Origin: Georgenia yuyongxinii | GTDB taxonomy: Bacteria > Actinomycetota > Actinomycetes > Actinomycetales > Actinomycetaceae | NCBI RefSeq assembly: GCF_006352065.1 | Contig: NZ_CP040915.1 | Coordinates: 3,968,001-4,032,000 of the forward strand | Direction: 5' to 3' | DNA length: 64,000 bases | In this document: one piece after another, positions 24,178 to 33,173 of the stretch | Layout of the letters: every line of letters starts with the position of its first letter | Position numbering within the stretch: position 1 is the first letter of the stretch | Made by a program: the position numbers and the translations under genes | The notes under the pieces: model-generated | Seen by the model: the letters and a program-made list of their open reading frames with translations, nothing else | The model's database searches: none | Told to the model about the DNA's origin: nothing

Positions 24178-24839
24178 GCCGACCTCCGGCGCACCCAGGG
24201 CGTCAGCGCCCGTCCAGCCGCGAGGAGCAGCAGATCCGCCACCAGGGCGATGAGCAGGCACAGCACCGCGGCGGTCATGATCTCCGCCCGGTAGCTCGAG
24301 TTGAAGCCCCGGTACATGAGCTGGCCCAGCCCGCCGTAACCCACCACCACCCCGACCGTCACCAGCGCGACCGTGGAGACGGTCGCGAGCCGCACCCCGG
24401 TGAGGATGGCCGGCAGCGCGAGCGGGAGCTCGACGGCGAGCAGCCGGCGCGCGGAGGAGTAGCCCATGCCGCGGGCGGCGTCGCGCACCTCCGCGGGGAC
24501 GCCCTGCAGGCCCACCAGGGTGTTGCGCACGAGGACGAGCAGCGCGTAGAGCGTCAGCCCGATCAGCACGGTCGTGCGCCCGATGCCGGTGAAGGGCACC
24601 AGCAGCCCGAACAATGCAAGGGACGGGACGGTGTAGAGCACGGCGGTGGTGCCGACCGCGGCGCTGCCGAGCGCGGGCACCCGGTGGGCGAGCACGGCGA
24701 GCGGCAGCGCGACGAACAGGGCGATCACCATCGCCTGGACGGTCAGGCTGACGTGCTGGGCCGTGTACTGCGCGATGTCGGACCAGTTGTTCGCCAGGTA
24801 GCTCCCGGAGAACCACGGGTTGTCCGCGACTGTCGACAT
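24174..24839 (-). CDS. Osmoprotectant ABC transporter permease, second subunit
   Basis: A 221-residue permease paralogous to its neighbour: five to six helices, the EAA loop VRDAARGMGYSSARRLLAVE and the signature VGYGGLGQLMYRGF. I chose the ATG at 24839 because GTGAGG lies 5 bases upstream; a GTG at 24848 would add three residues. It is the first gene of the minus-strand half of this divergent transporter locus. Confidence 0.85.
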   Translation of the reverse strand: MSTVADNPWFSGSYLANNWSDIAQYTAQHVSLTVQAMVIALFVALPLAVLAHRVPALGSAAVGTTAVLYTVPSLALFGLLVPFTGIGRTTVLIGLTLYALLVLVRNTLVGLQGVPAEVRDAARGMGYSSARRLLAVELPLALPAILTGVRLATVSTVALVTVGVVVGYGGLGQLMYRGFNSSYRAEIMTAAVLCLLIALVADLLLLAAGRALTPWVRRRSA

Positions 24840-24854
24840 CGGCCTCACCGGCCA

Positions 24855-24890
24855 GACGCTACCGGCGCCCCGCCGTGCGCCGGTAGCGTC
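24855..24890. promoter_or_regulatory. 13-bp inverted repeat between divergent transporter genes
   Basis: GACGCTACCGGCG (24855-24867) and its exact inverse (24878-24890) are separated by 10 bases and fill most of the 56-bp gap between the permease and ATPase genes. Position and symmetry suit the operator of a dimeric regulator acting on both promoters, or overlapping promoter control. No regulator gene is next to it. Confidence 0.5.
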
Positions 24891-24895
24891 GGAGG

Positions 24896-25909
24896 ATGCC
24901 GTCCGTTGCCCTCGGTGCTGCCCTGATCCGTTTTGAGGCCGCCGCCAAGACGTATGCGGACGGCACGGTAGCGGTCGCCGGCCTCGACCTGGAGGTGCGC
25001 GAGCACGAGCTGCTCACGCTCGTGGGCCCGTCCGGGTCGGGCAAGTCGACCCTGCTGCGCATGGTCAACCGGCTCGTCGAGCCCACCGGGGGCCGGGTGG
25101 TCGTCGAGGGCCAGGACGTCATGAGCCAGGACCCCGTGCTGCTGCGCCGCGGGATCGGGTACGTGATCCAGGACGTCGGGCTCTTCCCGCACCGGACCGT
25201 GAATCAGAACATCGCCACCGTCCCTGGCCTGCTGGGCTGGGACCGGCGGCGCACGCAGGACCGGGTGCGGGAGCTGCTCGGGCTGGTGGGCCTGGACCCC
25301 GCGGTGCACGGTCCGCGGTACCCGCACGAGCTGTCCGGCGGGCAGCGCCAGCGGGTGGGGGTGGCCCGGGCCTTGGCGACCAACCCCCGGGTGATGCTCA
25401 TGGACGAGCCGTTCGGCGCCGTCGACCCGGAGGGCCGGCGGGCGCTGCAGGTGGAGTTCCGCCGCATCCACGACGAGCTGGGCACCACGGTCCTGCTCGT
25501 CACCCACGACATCGACGAGGCGGTCCTCCTCGGTGACCGGGTCGCGGTGTTCAGCCAGGGTGGGCGGCTGGAGCAGGTCGACACCCCGGTGCGCGTGCTC
25601 ACCCGGCCCGCCACGCCATTCGTGGAGCAGTTCATCGGCGGCGCACGGGCCGTGCGCCTGCTCTCGCTCGCCACCCTCACACGCGCCGACCTGGAGCCCG
25701 GTGCAACGGCGCCCGGCGCGTCTGCGGCCGCCGCCACCCGGCCCGGCGGCACCCTTCGGGTGGGCGACACCCTGGAGCGGTGCTTCGCCGCCCTGGCCGC
25801 CAGCCCCGACGGCGTCGTCGCCGTCGAGGGCGACGACGGCGAGCCGGTGGGCGCCCTCACGCTCGCCGGCCTGCACGGCGCGTTGCGTCGCTCGGCCCGG
25901 GCCGGCTGA
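24896..25909 (+). CDS. Osmoprotectant ABC transporter ATPase (OpuCA-like)
   Basis: A 337-residue ATP-binding subunit of a quaternary-amine uptake system. Walker A is VGPSGSGKST (about residue 45), the signature LSGGQRQRVGVARAL, Walker B VMLMDEPFGAVDP and the switch VTHDIDEAVLLGD. The last 90 residues resemble one CBS repeat (RVGDTLERCFAALAASPDG), where related proteins sense ionic strength through two. A GGAGG run touches the ATG with no spacer, which is unusual, so the true start may be slightly downstream (for example the TTG at 24905 or GTG at 24914). Confidence 0.88.
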   Translation: MPSVALGAALIRFEAAAKTYADGTVAVAGLDLEVREHELLTLVGPSGSGKSTLLRMVNRLVEPTGGRVVVEGQDVMSQDPVLLRRGIGYVIQDVGLFPHRTVNQNIATVPGLLGWDRRRTQDRVRELLGLVGLDPAVHGPRYPHELSGGQRQRVGVARALATNPRVMLMDEPFGAVDPEGRRALQVEFRRIHDELGTTVLLVTHDIDEAVLLGDRVAVFSQGGRLEQVDTPVRVLTRPATPFVEQFIGGARAVRLLSLATLTRADLEPGATAPGASAAAATRPGGTLRVGDTLERCFAALAASPDGVVAVEGDDGEPVGALTLAGLHGALRRSARAG

Positions 25910-25956
25910 CCTCCGCGCCGCCTACCGCGGGTTCGGGCAGGTCGTACTGCCCGGCC

Positions 25957-27177
25957 CTACCCGCCCAGCCGGGCCAGGCCGCGCGCGGCCTGCTCCAGCG
26001 TGGCCTCTTGCTTGACGTAGGTGAACCGCACGTACGAGCGCAGCTGCCGGGCCACCTCCCCGCCCGGCGTGCAGAACGCGGTGACGGGGATCGCCACCAC
26101 GCCGGCCCGCTCCGGCAGGTCCCGGCACAGGTCGACGGCGTCCTCGTAGCCCAGGCCCGCGCCGTCGGCCACCACGAAGTACGTACCGCGCGGCACCACC
26201 GGAGCGAAGCCGGCCTCGGTGAGCGCACCGCACAGCAGGTCCCTGCGCTGCTGCAGCGACCGGGCCAACCCGGTGACGTACTCACCCGTCCGGCCCTCCT
26301 CGTCGGCGAGGCCCACGGCGACGGCGTGCTGGAACGGGCCCGAGGCAACATAGGTGAGGAACTGCTTCACGGTGCGGACGGCGGTGACCAGCTCGGCCGG
26401 ACCGTGGAGCCAGCCGACCTTCCAGCCGGTGAAGGAGAAGGTCTTCCCGGCCGAGGAAATGGTCACGGTGCGTTCCGCCATGCCCGGCAAGGTAGCCATC
26501 GGGACGTGCCGGGCGCCGTCGTAGACGAGGTGCTCGTAGACCTCGTCGGTGACGACGACGGCGTCGTGCGCGATCGCCGCCCGGGCGATGAGGCCCAGCT
26601 CGTCGGCGGTCAGGACCGTGCCGGTGGGGTTGTGTGGAGAGTTCACGAGCACCAGGCGCGTGCGCGGGGAGAACGCGGCCTCGACGTCCGAGGCATCGAG
26701 GCGGAAGCCCTCGGGGGTGGGGCGCAGCGGGATGGTGCGGTGCGTAGCACCGCTCAGAGCGATCGCGGCGGTGTAGGAGTCGTAGAACGGCTCGAGGGTC
26801 ACCACCTCGTCGCCCGGTCCGGCCAGAGCAAGGATCGTTGCGGCCAGCGCCTCGGTGGCGCCGGCGGTGACGAGGACCTCCGTGGCGGGGTCGACCTCCA
26901 GCCCGTAGCAGCGGCGCTGGTGGGTGGCGACGGCGTCGAGGAGAGCCGGGATCCCGGGGCCGGGCGGGTACTGGTTGTCGCCGCGCTCGATCGCCGCGAT
27001 GGCCGCGGCCTTCAGATGCGCCGGCCCGTCGACGTCGGGGAAGCCCTGACCGAGGTTGACCGCCCCGGTGCGGGTGGCGAGTGCGGACATCTCCGCGAAG
27101 ATCGTCGAGGAGACGGCACCGTCGGGGGCCAGCAGGCCCACCGCGCGCGCCACGTCCGTCCAGTGGCCGTGAGACAT
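25957..27177 (-). CDS. PLP-dependent aminotransferase, class I/II
   Basis: A 406-residue fold-type I aminotransferase. Visible motifs are NLGQGFPDVDGP near residue 45, LVNSPHNPTGTVL (about residue 185, Asn and Pro that hold the cofactor), the Asp/Tyr pair VVTDEVYEHL and the PLP Lys in SSAGKTFSFTGWKVG. The start FPD motif and length fit the kynurenine/methionine/N-succinyldiaminopimelate aminotransferase group; the exact substrate is not determinable. It converges on the transporter ATPase across 47 bp. Confidence 0.85.
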   Translation of the reverse strand: MSHGHWTDVARAVGLLAPDGAVSSTIFAEMSALATRTGAVNLGQGFPDVDGPAHLKAAAIAAIERGDNQYPPGPGIPALLDAVATHQRRCYGLEVDPATEVLVTAGATEALAATILALAGPGDEVVTLEPFYDSYTAAIALSGATHRTIPLRPTPEGFRLDASDVEAAFSPRTRLVLVNSPHNPTGTVLTADELGLIARAAIAHDAVVVTDEVYEHLVYDGARHVPMATLPGMAERTVTISSAGKTFSFTGWKVGWLHGPAELVTAVRTVKQFLTYVASGPFQHAVAVGLADEEGRTGEYVTGLARSLQQRRDLLCGALTEAGFAPVVPRGTYFVVADGAGLGYEDAVDLCRDLPERAGVVAIPVTAFCTPGGEVARQLRSYVRFTYVKQEATLEQAARGLARLGG

Positions 27178-27328
27178 GGCGTCGATTCAACCCCGCCGAG
27201 CCGGGCGGCGCCCGCGCGGCCGAGGTGCGGACATCACACAGGGGATCGGCGGCCCGCACGCCGACCGTCGCCCGCGGTGTGCGTTCGCACCGCGCGGGCG
27301 ACGGTCGACGGCTCCAGGACGGGAGGCG

Positions 27329-28048
27329 TCAGTACGTGCCGCCGGTACCAGCACCGGTGCCCGTGCCGTACCCGGTGGTCCCGGTGTCGGTCGAGCCACG
27401 GGACTCCTGGACCGCGTCCTTGGCCTGCTTGGCCTGGTCAGTCACGTTCTCCTTCGCGTGCCTGGCCTCGCCCTGCACCTCGTCCTTGGCGGCGGCGGCG
27501 GTGTCCTTGACCTCCGCTGCGCCGGACGTGGCAGTGGCCTTGAGGTCTTCGGCGGCCTGCTTGGCGGGCTCGCGCAGGTGCTCGGCCATCTCCTGGCCGG
27601 CACCCTTGACCTCGTCCTTGACCTGGCCAAGGGCGTCGCTGTCCTTGACCTGGCCGACCATCTCGCGTTCCTTGCGGGTGGAGGGGATGAGGCCCGCGGC
27701 GAGGAGCCCGACACCGAACGCGACCATCCCCGCAGCCCAGGGGTTGCCCTGGGCCTGGCTGCGTAACCGCTGGGGTGCGGCCGAGGCGGTGTCCGCCATC
27801 GAGCTCGCAGAGCCGCGCACGCTGTCCGTGGCGCTGTCCTTGGCGCCCATCACACGGTCCTTGGCATCTTCGGCCACACCGAACACCTTCTCCTTCGCGC
27901 CGCTGAACGCGTCCTTGACCTTCTCGGTCTGGCGTTCGGCGATCTTGCTGGGGCTGACCTTCTCGGTCAGGGCGTCGACGTTGTCGCTCAGGTCGGCGCG
28001 GGTGCGCTCGATATCGGCGCGGATCTGGTCCGGGTCGTTCGTCGTCAT
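27329..28048 (-). CDS. DUF3618 protein with amphipathic repeats
   Basis: A 239-residue protein. Residues 1-60 carry the DUF3618 motif IRADIERTRADLSDNVDAL; one membrane helix lies at about 100-122 (NPWAAGMVAFGVGLLAAGLI). The rest is long Ala/Lys/Glu/Asp-rich amphipathic helix like LEA or apolipoprotein repeats, ending in a Gly/Thr/Tyr tail (GYGTGTGAGTGGTY). The ATG at 28048 overlaps the stop of the holin-like gene by 4 bp. The domain is widespread in actinobacteria and rhizobia without a known role; membrane stress protection is an inference. Confidence 0.8.
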   Translation of the reverse strand: MTTNDPDQIRADIERTRADLSDNVDALTEKVSPSKIAERQTEKVKDAFSGAKEKVFGVAEDAKDRVMGAKDSATDSVRGSASSMADTASAAPQRLRSQAQGNPWAAGMVAFGVGLLAAGLIPSTRKEREMVGQVKDSDALGQVKDEVKGAGQEMAEHLREPAKQAAEDLKATATSGAAEVKDTAAAAKDEVQGEARHAKENVTDQAKQAKDAVQESRGSTDTGTTGYGTGTGAGTGGTY

Positions 28049-28497
28049 GATCGTTCCTGTCCCTTGAGAGCATCCGGAATCTTCTTGACCGTGTCTGCGG
28101 TCTGGGGCAGCCCCTCGGTCTTCCGCAGCTGCTTGCGGCCCATCGACGCCAGGATCAGCGCGATGACCGCCCAGATGATCGCCACGATGAGGGCGGCCCA
28201 GCCCAGCGCCGGGGTGTCCCCCGTTCCGAGCAGGGCACCCAGTGCCCACCACAGGGCAAGCGAGAGGAAGAGCAGCACGAAGTGGGTGGACCACGCGGCC
28301 CCGCCCAGCATCCCGGCGCCCTTCCCGGCGTGCTTCGCCGACTGCGCCGTCTCCGCCTTGGCCAGCGCGATCTCCTGGCGGATCAGCGTGGACAGGTCCT
28401 TGCTGATCTCGCCAAAGAGCTCACCGACCGAGGCGTCGGTCGGCTGCGTGCCCGGTGAGCCGACGACCGGCTGGGGAGGCTCGTACTGGGTGCTCAT
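28045..28497 (-). CDS. Holin-like membrane protein (PF07332 superfamily III)
   Basis: A 150-residue protein with a cytoplasmic N-terminal helix (GELFGEISKDLSTLIRQEIA), two membrane helices forming a hairpin (about residues 72-120) and a short basic tail. This is the layout of the actinobacterial putative holin superfamily III proteins, which in non-phage loci such as this one are not linked to lysis. It sits between two genes with 4-bp overlaps on both sides, so the three are one transcript. Confidence 0.8.
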   Translation of the reverse strand: MSTQYEPPQPVVGSPGTQPTDASVGELFGEISKDLSTLIRQEIALAKAETAQSAKHAGKGAGMLGGAAWSTHFVLLFLSLALWWALGALLGTGDTPALGWAALIVAIIWAVIALILASMGRKQLRKTEGLPQTADTVKKIPDALKGQERS

Positions 28498-29339
28498 CGC
28501 GTGCCACCTGTGCCGTACGTGCCTGGCACCGTCCCCTCCCCGGAGCCGGTGGCGGAGGTGCCGTAACCACCCGTGGCCGGCGTGCCGTAGCCAGGCTCGG
28601 TGTAGCCCGGCTCCGTGGTGCGCGTGCCGTACGTCGGCGCATACTCGCTCACTCGCTCACCACTCGTCGCGGTGCCGTAGCCGTAGGCCGCACCGCGCGC
28701 CGGGTACGCCCGGCCGGCGCCGCCGTCGTCGTCGGACGAGGAGCTCTCGTCCTTGAGGCTGCGCGCCACGCGCCCGGCCACGAGCCCGAGGCCGGCGGCG
28801 ATCGCGAGGAACGCACCGGGACGACGGCGGGCGAAGCTGCTCACCTCGTCGAGGACGTCTCCCGGCTCGCGGTCCTCGAGCCAGTCGCCCACCCGGCCGA
28901 GATAGGAGGACACCTGCCGGGCGATGTCGTTGGCCAGCCCCTGCTCCTGCACCTCACCGGACGCCATCGAGCTGAGCTCGCTCGAGAAGGACCGGATACC
29001 GCCGGCCAGGCGCTGCTGCTGCGAGCTCGCCTGGTCGGCCAGCTCGCTCCGGCTCTGGTCGAAGAGGGCCCTGGCTTGCGAGCGCGCCTCCCCTACCGTC
29101 TCCATCGCCTTGTCCTTGGCGACACCTACGGTCTCCTGGGCCTTCTCCTTGGCTGTGTCGGTGACGTCGCGGGCGCCTTGACCCGCCTGCTGCGCGACAC
29201 CCGCGGCTTCGCCCTTGACGGTCTCGGACGTGCTCGAGGTGGTCGAGGACGCGCCCGTGGTCACCGGGTAGGTCGGCGGCGTTGCCGCCGTGCCGAGGGG
29301 ATCCGGCATGCCGGGGTCGCGGTTCAGGTTCTCTGTCAT
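28494..29339 (-). CDS. LEA-like amphipathic protein with Tyr/Gly/Thr tail
   Basis: A 281-residue protein and first gene of the three-gene operon. Residues 40-130 are Ala/Lys/Glu/Gln-rich amphipathic helix (DTAKEKAQETVGVAKDKAME), similar to LEA and CsbD-like repeats; a single membrane helix is near 180-197 (PGAFLAIAAGLGLVAGRVAR); the last 70 residues are low-complexity YGT/TEPGY repeats ending GTYGTGGTR, closely resembling the tail of the DUF3618 protein. No enzyme motif is visible. A stress-related membrane or nucleoid role is an inference from composition only. Confidence 0.75.
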   Translation of the reverse strand: MTENLNRDPGMPDPLGTAATPPTYPVTTGASSTTSSTSETVKGEAAGVAQQAGQGARDVTDTAKEKAQETVGVAKDKAMETVGEARSQARALFDQSRSELADQASSQQQRLAGGIRSFSSELSSMASGEVQEQGLANDIARQVSSYLGRVGDWLEDREPGDVLDEVSSFARRRPGAFLAIAAGLGLVAGRVARSLKDESSSSDDDGGAGRAYPARGAAYGYGTATSGERVSEYAPTYGTRTTEPGYTEPGYGTPATGGYGTSATGSGEGTVPGTYGTGGTR

Positions 29340-29489
29340 GGTCGATCAGTCCTTCCGCTGGGATCTCCAGGTTCGTGCTCTGTGCGAGTGGTGCCTGGTT
29401 TGTCAAGAGTGCGTGAAAGTCGGTGCTCGCGCCTCTTGAGCGGCACATGCCGGCGGGCGGGGCCTTGGTGCCGCAGGCCGGGATCCCGC

Positions 29490-29723
29490 TCAGACGCGGT
29501 CCGCGATGCCCCGTTCGCCGCTGCTCCGCGCGCAGCTGGCGCAGCAGTAGATGTCGCCCTCGGACTCCACCCCGTGGCCCAGGATCCGCACCCGGCACCA
29601 CGCACAGACGGGGGCGAGGGCCTGGGCGGCGCACTCGAAGCTGTCGTAGGTGCCGGTGCGGTCTCCTTTCGTCACCGTGAACGTCTTGTCGTAGTCGTTC
29701 CCGCACGTGTCACACCTGGCCAT
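29490..29723 (-). CDS. Small cysteine-rich zinc-ribbon-like protein
   Basis: A 77-residue protein with CDTCGND at the N-terminus, CAWCRVRILGHG in the middle and YCCASCARSSG near the end; the three Cys-x-x-Cys pairs could bind one or two zinc ions. The ATG at 29723 follows GAGG (in CGAGGAGGCGGCC) at the right distance. Similar short proteins occur in many actinomycetes near stress genes and often carry the description metallothionein- or rubredoxin-like. The 150 bp before the LEA-like gene hold no further feature. Confidence 0.7.
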   Translation of the reverse strand: MARCDTCGNDYDKTFTVTKGDRTGTYDSFECAAQALAPVCAWCRVRILGHGVESEGDIYCCASCARSSGERGIADRV

Positions 29724-29874
29724 GGCCGCCTCCTCGACGAGTCGCTCGTTGCGGCCGGGACACCGTCGTCCCGACCGGTACCCGGCTGGTGCCCTCAGGG
29801 TCGCCCTAGGTTCTCGACGGCGCATCCCGGCCCGCCCGCCCTCCCGCGAGCGTGGGATGTCATCTCTTCGTCCT

Positions 29875-30813
29875 TCAGCCCTTCAGCCCGGTGGTGGCGA
29901 TCCCCTCGATGAAGTGCCGCTGCCCGAGGAAGAACATGATGATCATCGGCACCGTGACGATGACCGAGGCGGTCACGAGGATCTCCCACTGCCAGTTGCC
30001 GCCGAACCCGAACTGGTCGACGAGCGCCTTGAGCCCCCGGGGGATCGTGAACTTGTCCGAGTCGCGCAAGTAGATCAGCGGGCGCATGAGGTCGGTCCAC
30101 GACGCCTGGAACTCGAAGAGCAGCGTGACCACCAGGGCCGGTTTGGTCAGCGGCAGCGCGATGCGCCGGAAGATCGCCCAGTTGCCGGCGCCGTCGATCC
30201 GGGCCGCCTCGAACACCTGCCGGGGCAGGCCGAGGAAGAACTGGCGCAGCAGGAAGATGTAGAAGGCGCTGCCGAACAGGTTGCCCGCCCACAGCGGCGT
30301 GAGCGTGTTGACCTGGCCCAGCGAGTTCCAGATGAGGAAGGTGGGCACCATGGTGACCGCGCCCGGCAGCATCATGGTCGCGAGCACCAGGTAGAACAGC
30401 GCGTCGCGGCCGGGGAAGCGGAAGTAGGCGAACCCCCACGCCACGAGCGAGCTGGAGAGGGTGACGGCCACCGCCGCGAGCACGGTGACGAGCACGGTGT
30501 TGCCGAGCCACAGCAGCATCGGGGCCCGGTCCCAGACGTCGATGTAGTTCTGGAAGGTGAAGGTCTCGGGGATGAGCTTGTTGTCGAACACCTCCGTCCG
30601 GGGCTTGAACGAGGCGCTGACGAGCCAGAGGAACGGGTAGACGAAGACGACCGTCAGGGCGCACAGCGCAGCGCCGACGAGCGCCCGGCCCACCCGCGTG
30701 CGCGCCTGGCCCCGGGGCATGGCGGCGGCGACCTCGCCACCCCGGTCCGTCGTGGCCGCGGCCGCCGCCACCTCGACGACGGGGGCGGTGGCCTCCAGCG
30801 GACGGCTACTCAT
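29875..30813 (-). CDS. Sugar ABC transporter permease, MalG type
   Basis: A 312-residue inner-membrane subunit of a CUT1 carbohydrate importer. After a 45-residue cytoplasmic head there are six helices, and the EAA loop reads FEAARIDGAGNWAIFRRIALP (here in part EAARIDGAGNWAIFRRIAL), with the MalG-type end GQRHFIEGIATTGLKG. It is the last of three genes in order binding protein, MalF-type, MalG-type, with a 4-bp overlap to the MalF-type gene. The ATPase must come from elsewhere, for example a shared MsmX-like subunit. Confidence 0.9.
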   Translation of the reverse strand: MSSRPLEATAPVVEVAAAAATTDRGGEVAAAMPRGQARTRVGRALVGAALCALTVVFVYPFLWLVSASFKPRTEVFDNKLIPETFTFQNYIDVWDRAPMLLWLGNTVLVTVLAAVAVTLSSSLVAWGFAYFRFPGRDALFYLVLATMMLPGAVTMVPTFLIWNSLGQVNTLTPLWAGNLFGSAFYIFLLRQFFLGLPRQVFEAARIDGAGNWAIFRRIALPLTKPALVVTLLFEFQASWTDLMRPLIYLRDSDKFTIPRGLKALVDQFGFGGNWQWEILVTASVIVTVPMIIMFFLGQRHFIEGIATTGLKG

Positions 30814-31766
30814 CGCTGCTCCCCCTCCAGGTACACCAGCCGCTTGGACACGCGCAGCTGGACGAGCGTGACGACCAGGATGATCACGAAAAGCAGCCAG
30901 GCCATGGCCGAGGCATAGCCCATGTTGAGGAACTGGAACGCCTGCTGGAACAGGTAGATCACGTAGAACAGGGCCGCGTCGTTGCCGTAGGTGGTGTTGC
31001 CCGCACCGAAGAACGCGGTGTATGTCTCTGTGAAGGTCTGGAACGCCGCGATGGAGTTGACCACGAAGACGAAGAACATGGGCCCGGAGATCATCGGCAG
31101 CGTGACGCTGACGGTGCGCCGCCAGAAGCCCGCGCCGTCCACGCGGGCGGCGTCGTAGAGCTCTTGGGGCACGTTGCGCAGCGCGGCCAGCAGGATGATC
31201 ACCGAGGAGCCGACGGACCACAGGCTCATCGCGATGATCGCCGGCTTGACCCACTGCGGGTCGGTGGTCCAGTTGGGTCCGTCGATGCCGAAGACGCCGA
31301 GCACGTCGTTGATCAGGCCCTCCTGGCCGTTGAAGAGCAGGAGGATCAGGACGCCGACGGCGACCAGCGGGGTCATGTTGGGCAGGTAGAACGCGGTGCG
31401 GAAGAATCCCGCGGCGCGGCCGGCCTTGTCGAGCAGCAGCGCCAGCCCGAGCGAGATGAGCACCAGCAGGGGCACCTGGAAGACGGTGTAGACGAAGGTG
31501 TTCCACAAGGAGATGCGGATCTTGGGGTCCTCGAGGAGCTGGCGGTAGTTGTCCAGGCCGACGAAGCTGGGGTCGTTGATGACGTCGTAGTCGGTGAAGG
31601 ACAGATAGGCGCTGTAGATCACCGGCCAGGCCGTGAAGACGAGGAATCCGACGATCCACGGGCTGATGAACGCCAGCGCGGCCCACATCTCTCGTCGTTC
31701 GTTGGGAGTGCGCACCCGGCGCGCCCGGCCCTTGCGGGGCGCGCCGGCGGCGACGACGGCGGTCAT
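30810..31766 (-). CDS. Sugar ABC transporter permease, MalF type
   Basis: A 318-residue permease with six helices and the EAA loop LYDAARVDGAGFWRRTVSV. It starts 3 bp after the binding-protein stop and overlaps the MalG-type gene by 4 bp, so the three genes are one operon. The N-terminal basic stretch (RKGRARRVRTPNERREM) is cytoplasmic. Confidence 0.9.
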   Translation of the reverse strand: MTAVVAAGAPRKGRARRVRTPNERREMWAALAFISPWIVGFLVFTAWPVIYSAYLSFTDYDVINDPSFVGLDNYRQLLEDPKIRISLWNTFVYTVFQVPLLVLISLGLALLLDKAGRAAGFFRTAFYLPNMTPLVAVGVLILLLFNGQEGLINDVLGVFGIDGPNWTTDPQWVKPAIIAMSLWSVGSSVIILLAALRNVPQELYDAARVDGAGFWRRTVSVTLPMISGPMFFVFVVNSIAAFQTFTETYTAFFGAGNTTYGNDAALFYVIYLFQQAFQFLNMGYASAMAWLLFVIILVVTLVQLRVSKRLVYLEGEQR

Positions 31767-31769
31767 GGC

Positions 31770-33173
31770 CTACTCCTCGCGGTTCTCCCAGGCGGCCCAG
31801 GCGTCGTCGAGCACCTTCTGGGCCTCCTCCTGGGCCTGGGCCAGGGCATCCGCCGGCTCCGCCTGCCCGTTGAGCACGCTGTTGACCGCGTCCTGCCAGG
31901 CGCTCTTGAACTCGGCGTCGGCCGGGTTGGCCGGAAGGGAGAACGTGGAGTCGTTGGCCGTGTACATGGCTTCGACCGCCCCGTCCCACACTTCGTTGCC
32001 GCTCGGCGTGACGAGGCCCCGGACCGCCTCGTCGGCGGCCGTGTTGCCGGTCAGGATCCCGGTGAACGCCAGCCCGTCCGCCTCCCGGGCGGTCTTGCGG
32101 GCCTCGGCCGCGGCCACCCAGGTGTCCACCTCGGTCATCACCTTCATCCACCGGCACGCGGCGGCGGGGTTCTCGGTGCCGGACGGGATCGCCCAGGCGT
32201 TGCCGGACGCGTAGGCGATGGGCTCACCCTGCTTGTCGCGGACGGTGTCGAAGACCATCGGCACGTCCGGCGAGGCCTCGTTCAGGACGTTGATGTACCA
32301 CTGCTCCATGGGCATCGCGCCGAGCACGTCGGTGGCGAACTGGTTGCCCTCGCCGAAGAAGTCGGCGGAGTCGCGGTAGGCCTTGACCTCCCCGAAGCCG
32401 CCCTGGCTGTCGTAGATGCTCACGGCCCACTCCAGGGCCTCCGCCACGGCGGGGTCGTCGAGCTGGGCGGTCCTGCCGTCCTCGGAGATGAGGTCGGTGC
32501 CGTTGGCGTGCGCCCACAGCGGGAGGAACTCGGGCAGCTTGGTGTCGTAGCCGATCACCTGCAGGGAGCTGCCCTCCCCTTGGTGCAGCGCCTCGTTCGC
32601 GGCCGAGAGCGCCTCCCAGTCCGTGCCGTTGACGTCGTCGACGCTGAGCCCGGCGGCGTCCAGCAGCTTCTTGTTCGCCATCGTGAGCTGGACCGTGTTG
32701 AACTCCGGGACGGCGTAGACCTCGCCGCCGAACGTGACCTGGTCCAGCGCCGCGGGAATGAACTCGTCCGTGGCGATGCCCTCGCCGTCGATGCAGGCCG
32801 TCAGGGGCACGATCGCGCCGCGCGAGGCGAACGTGCCGATCTGGTCCCGGCTGGCGTAGATCAGCTCCGGCGGCTGGCCCGAGCCGAGCGCGGTGAGGAA
32901 CTGCTGGATGTCCAGCGCCCCCTCGGTGAGGGTCACCTCGACGTCGCCGAGCGCCTCGACGGCGAGGTCGTGACGGGTGGTGGCGACGTCGTCGCCGAGC
33001 CCGAAGCCCATGATGTCGAGCGTGCCGCTGAGATCGGCCTCGGGGTCGAAGGTGGCGGCGTCCCCGCCCTGCTCGCTCTCGCCGTCGGAGCTGTTGGTGC
33101 CCTGGGCGCACGCCGCGAGCGCCAGGCCCCCCGCGGCCGTCAGCGCGACCGCCCGTGTCACACGCCTGCTCAT
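31770..33173 (-). CDS. Sugar ABC transporter substrate-binding lipoprotein
   Basis: A 467-residue family 1 extracellular solute-binding protein. The signal peptide ends in the lipobox LALAAC (Cys21), and the mature protein has the usual two-lobe pattern with PELIYASRDQIGTF, YAVPEFNTVQLTMANKKLL and AIPSGTENPAAACRWMKVM. The ATG at 33173 is preceded by GAGGAGG. The 293-bp gap upstream (33174-33466), shared with the divergent Rieske-FAD gene, holds no gene and must carry both promoters. A LacI-type regulator is not adjacent. Confidence 0.9.
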   Translation of the reverse strand: MSRRVTRAVALTAAGGLALAACAQGTNSSDGESEQGGDAATFDPEADLSGTLDIMGFGLGDDVATTRHDLAVEALGDVEVTLTEGALDIQQFLTALGSGQPPELIYASRDQIGTFASRGAIVPLTACIDGEGIATDEFIPAALDQVTFGGEVYAVPEFNTVQLTMANKKLLDAAGLSVDDVNGTDWEALSAANEALHQGEGSSLQVIGYDTKLPEFLPLWAHANGTDLISEDGRTAQLDDPAVAEALEWAVSIYDSQGGFGEVKAYRDSADFFGEGNQFATDVLGAMPMEQWYINVLNEASPDVPMVFDTVRDKQGEPIAYASGNAWAIPSGTENPAAACRWMKVMTEVDTWVAAAEARKTAREADGLAFTGILTGNTAADEAVRGLVTPSGNEVWDGAVEAMYTANDSTFSLPANPADAEFKSAWQDAVNSVLNGQAEPADALAQAQEEAQKVLDDAWAAWENREE

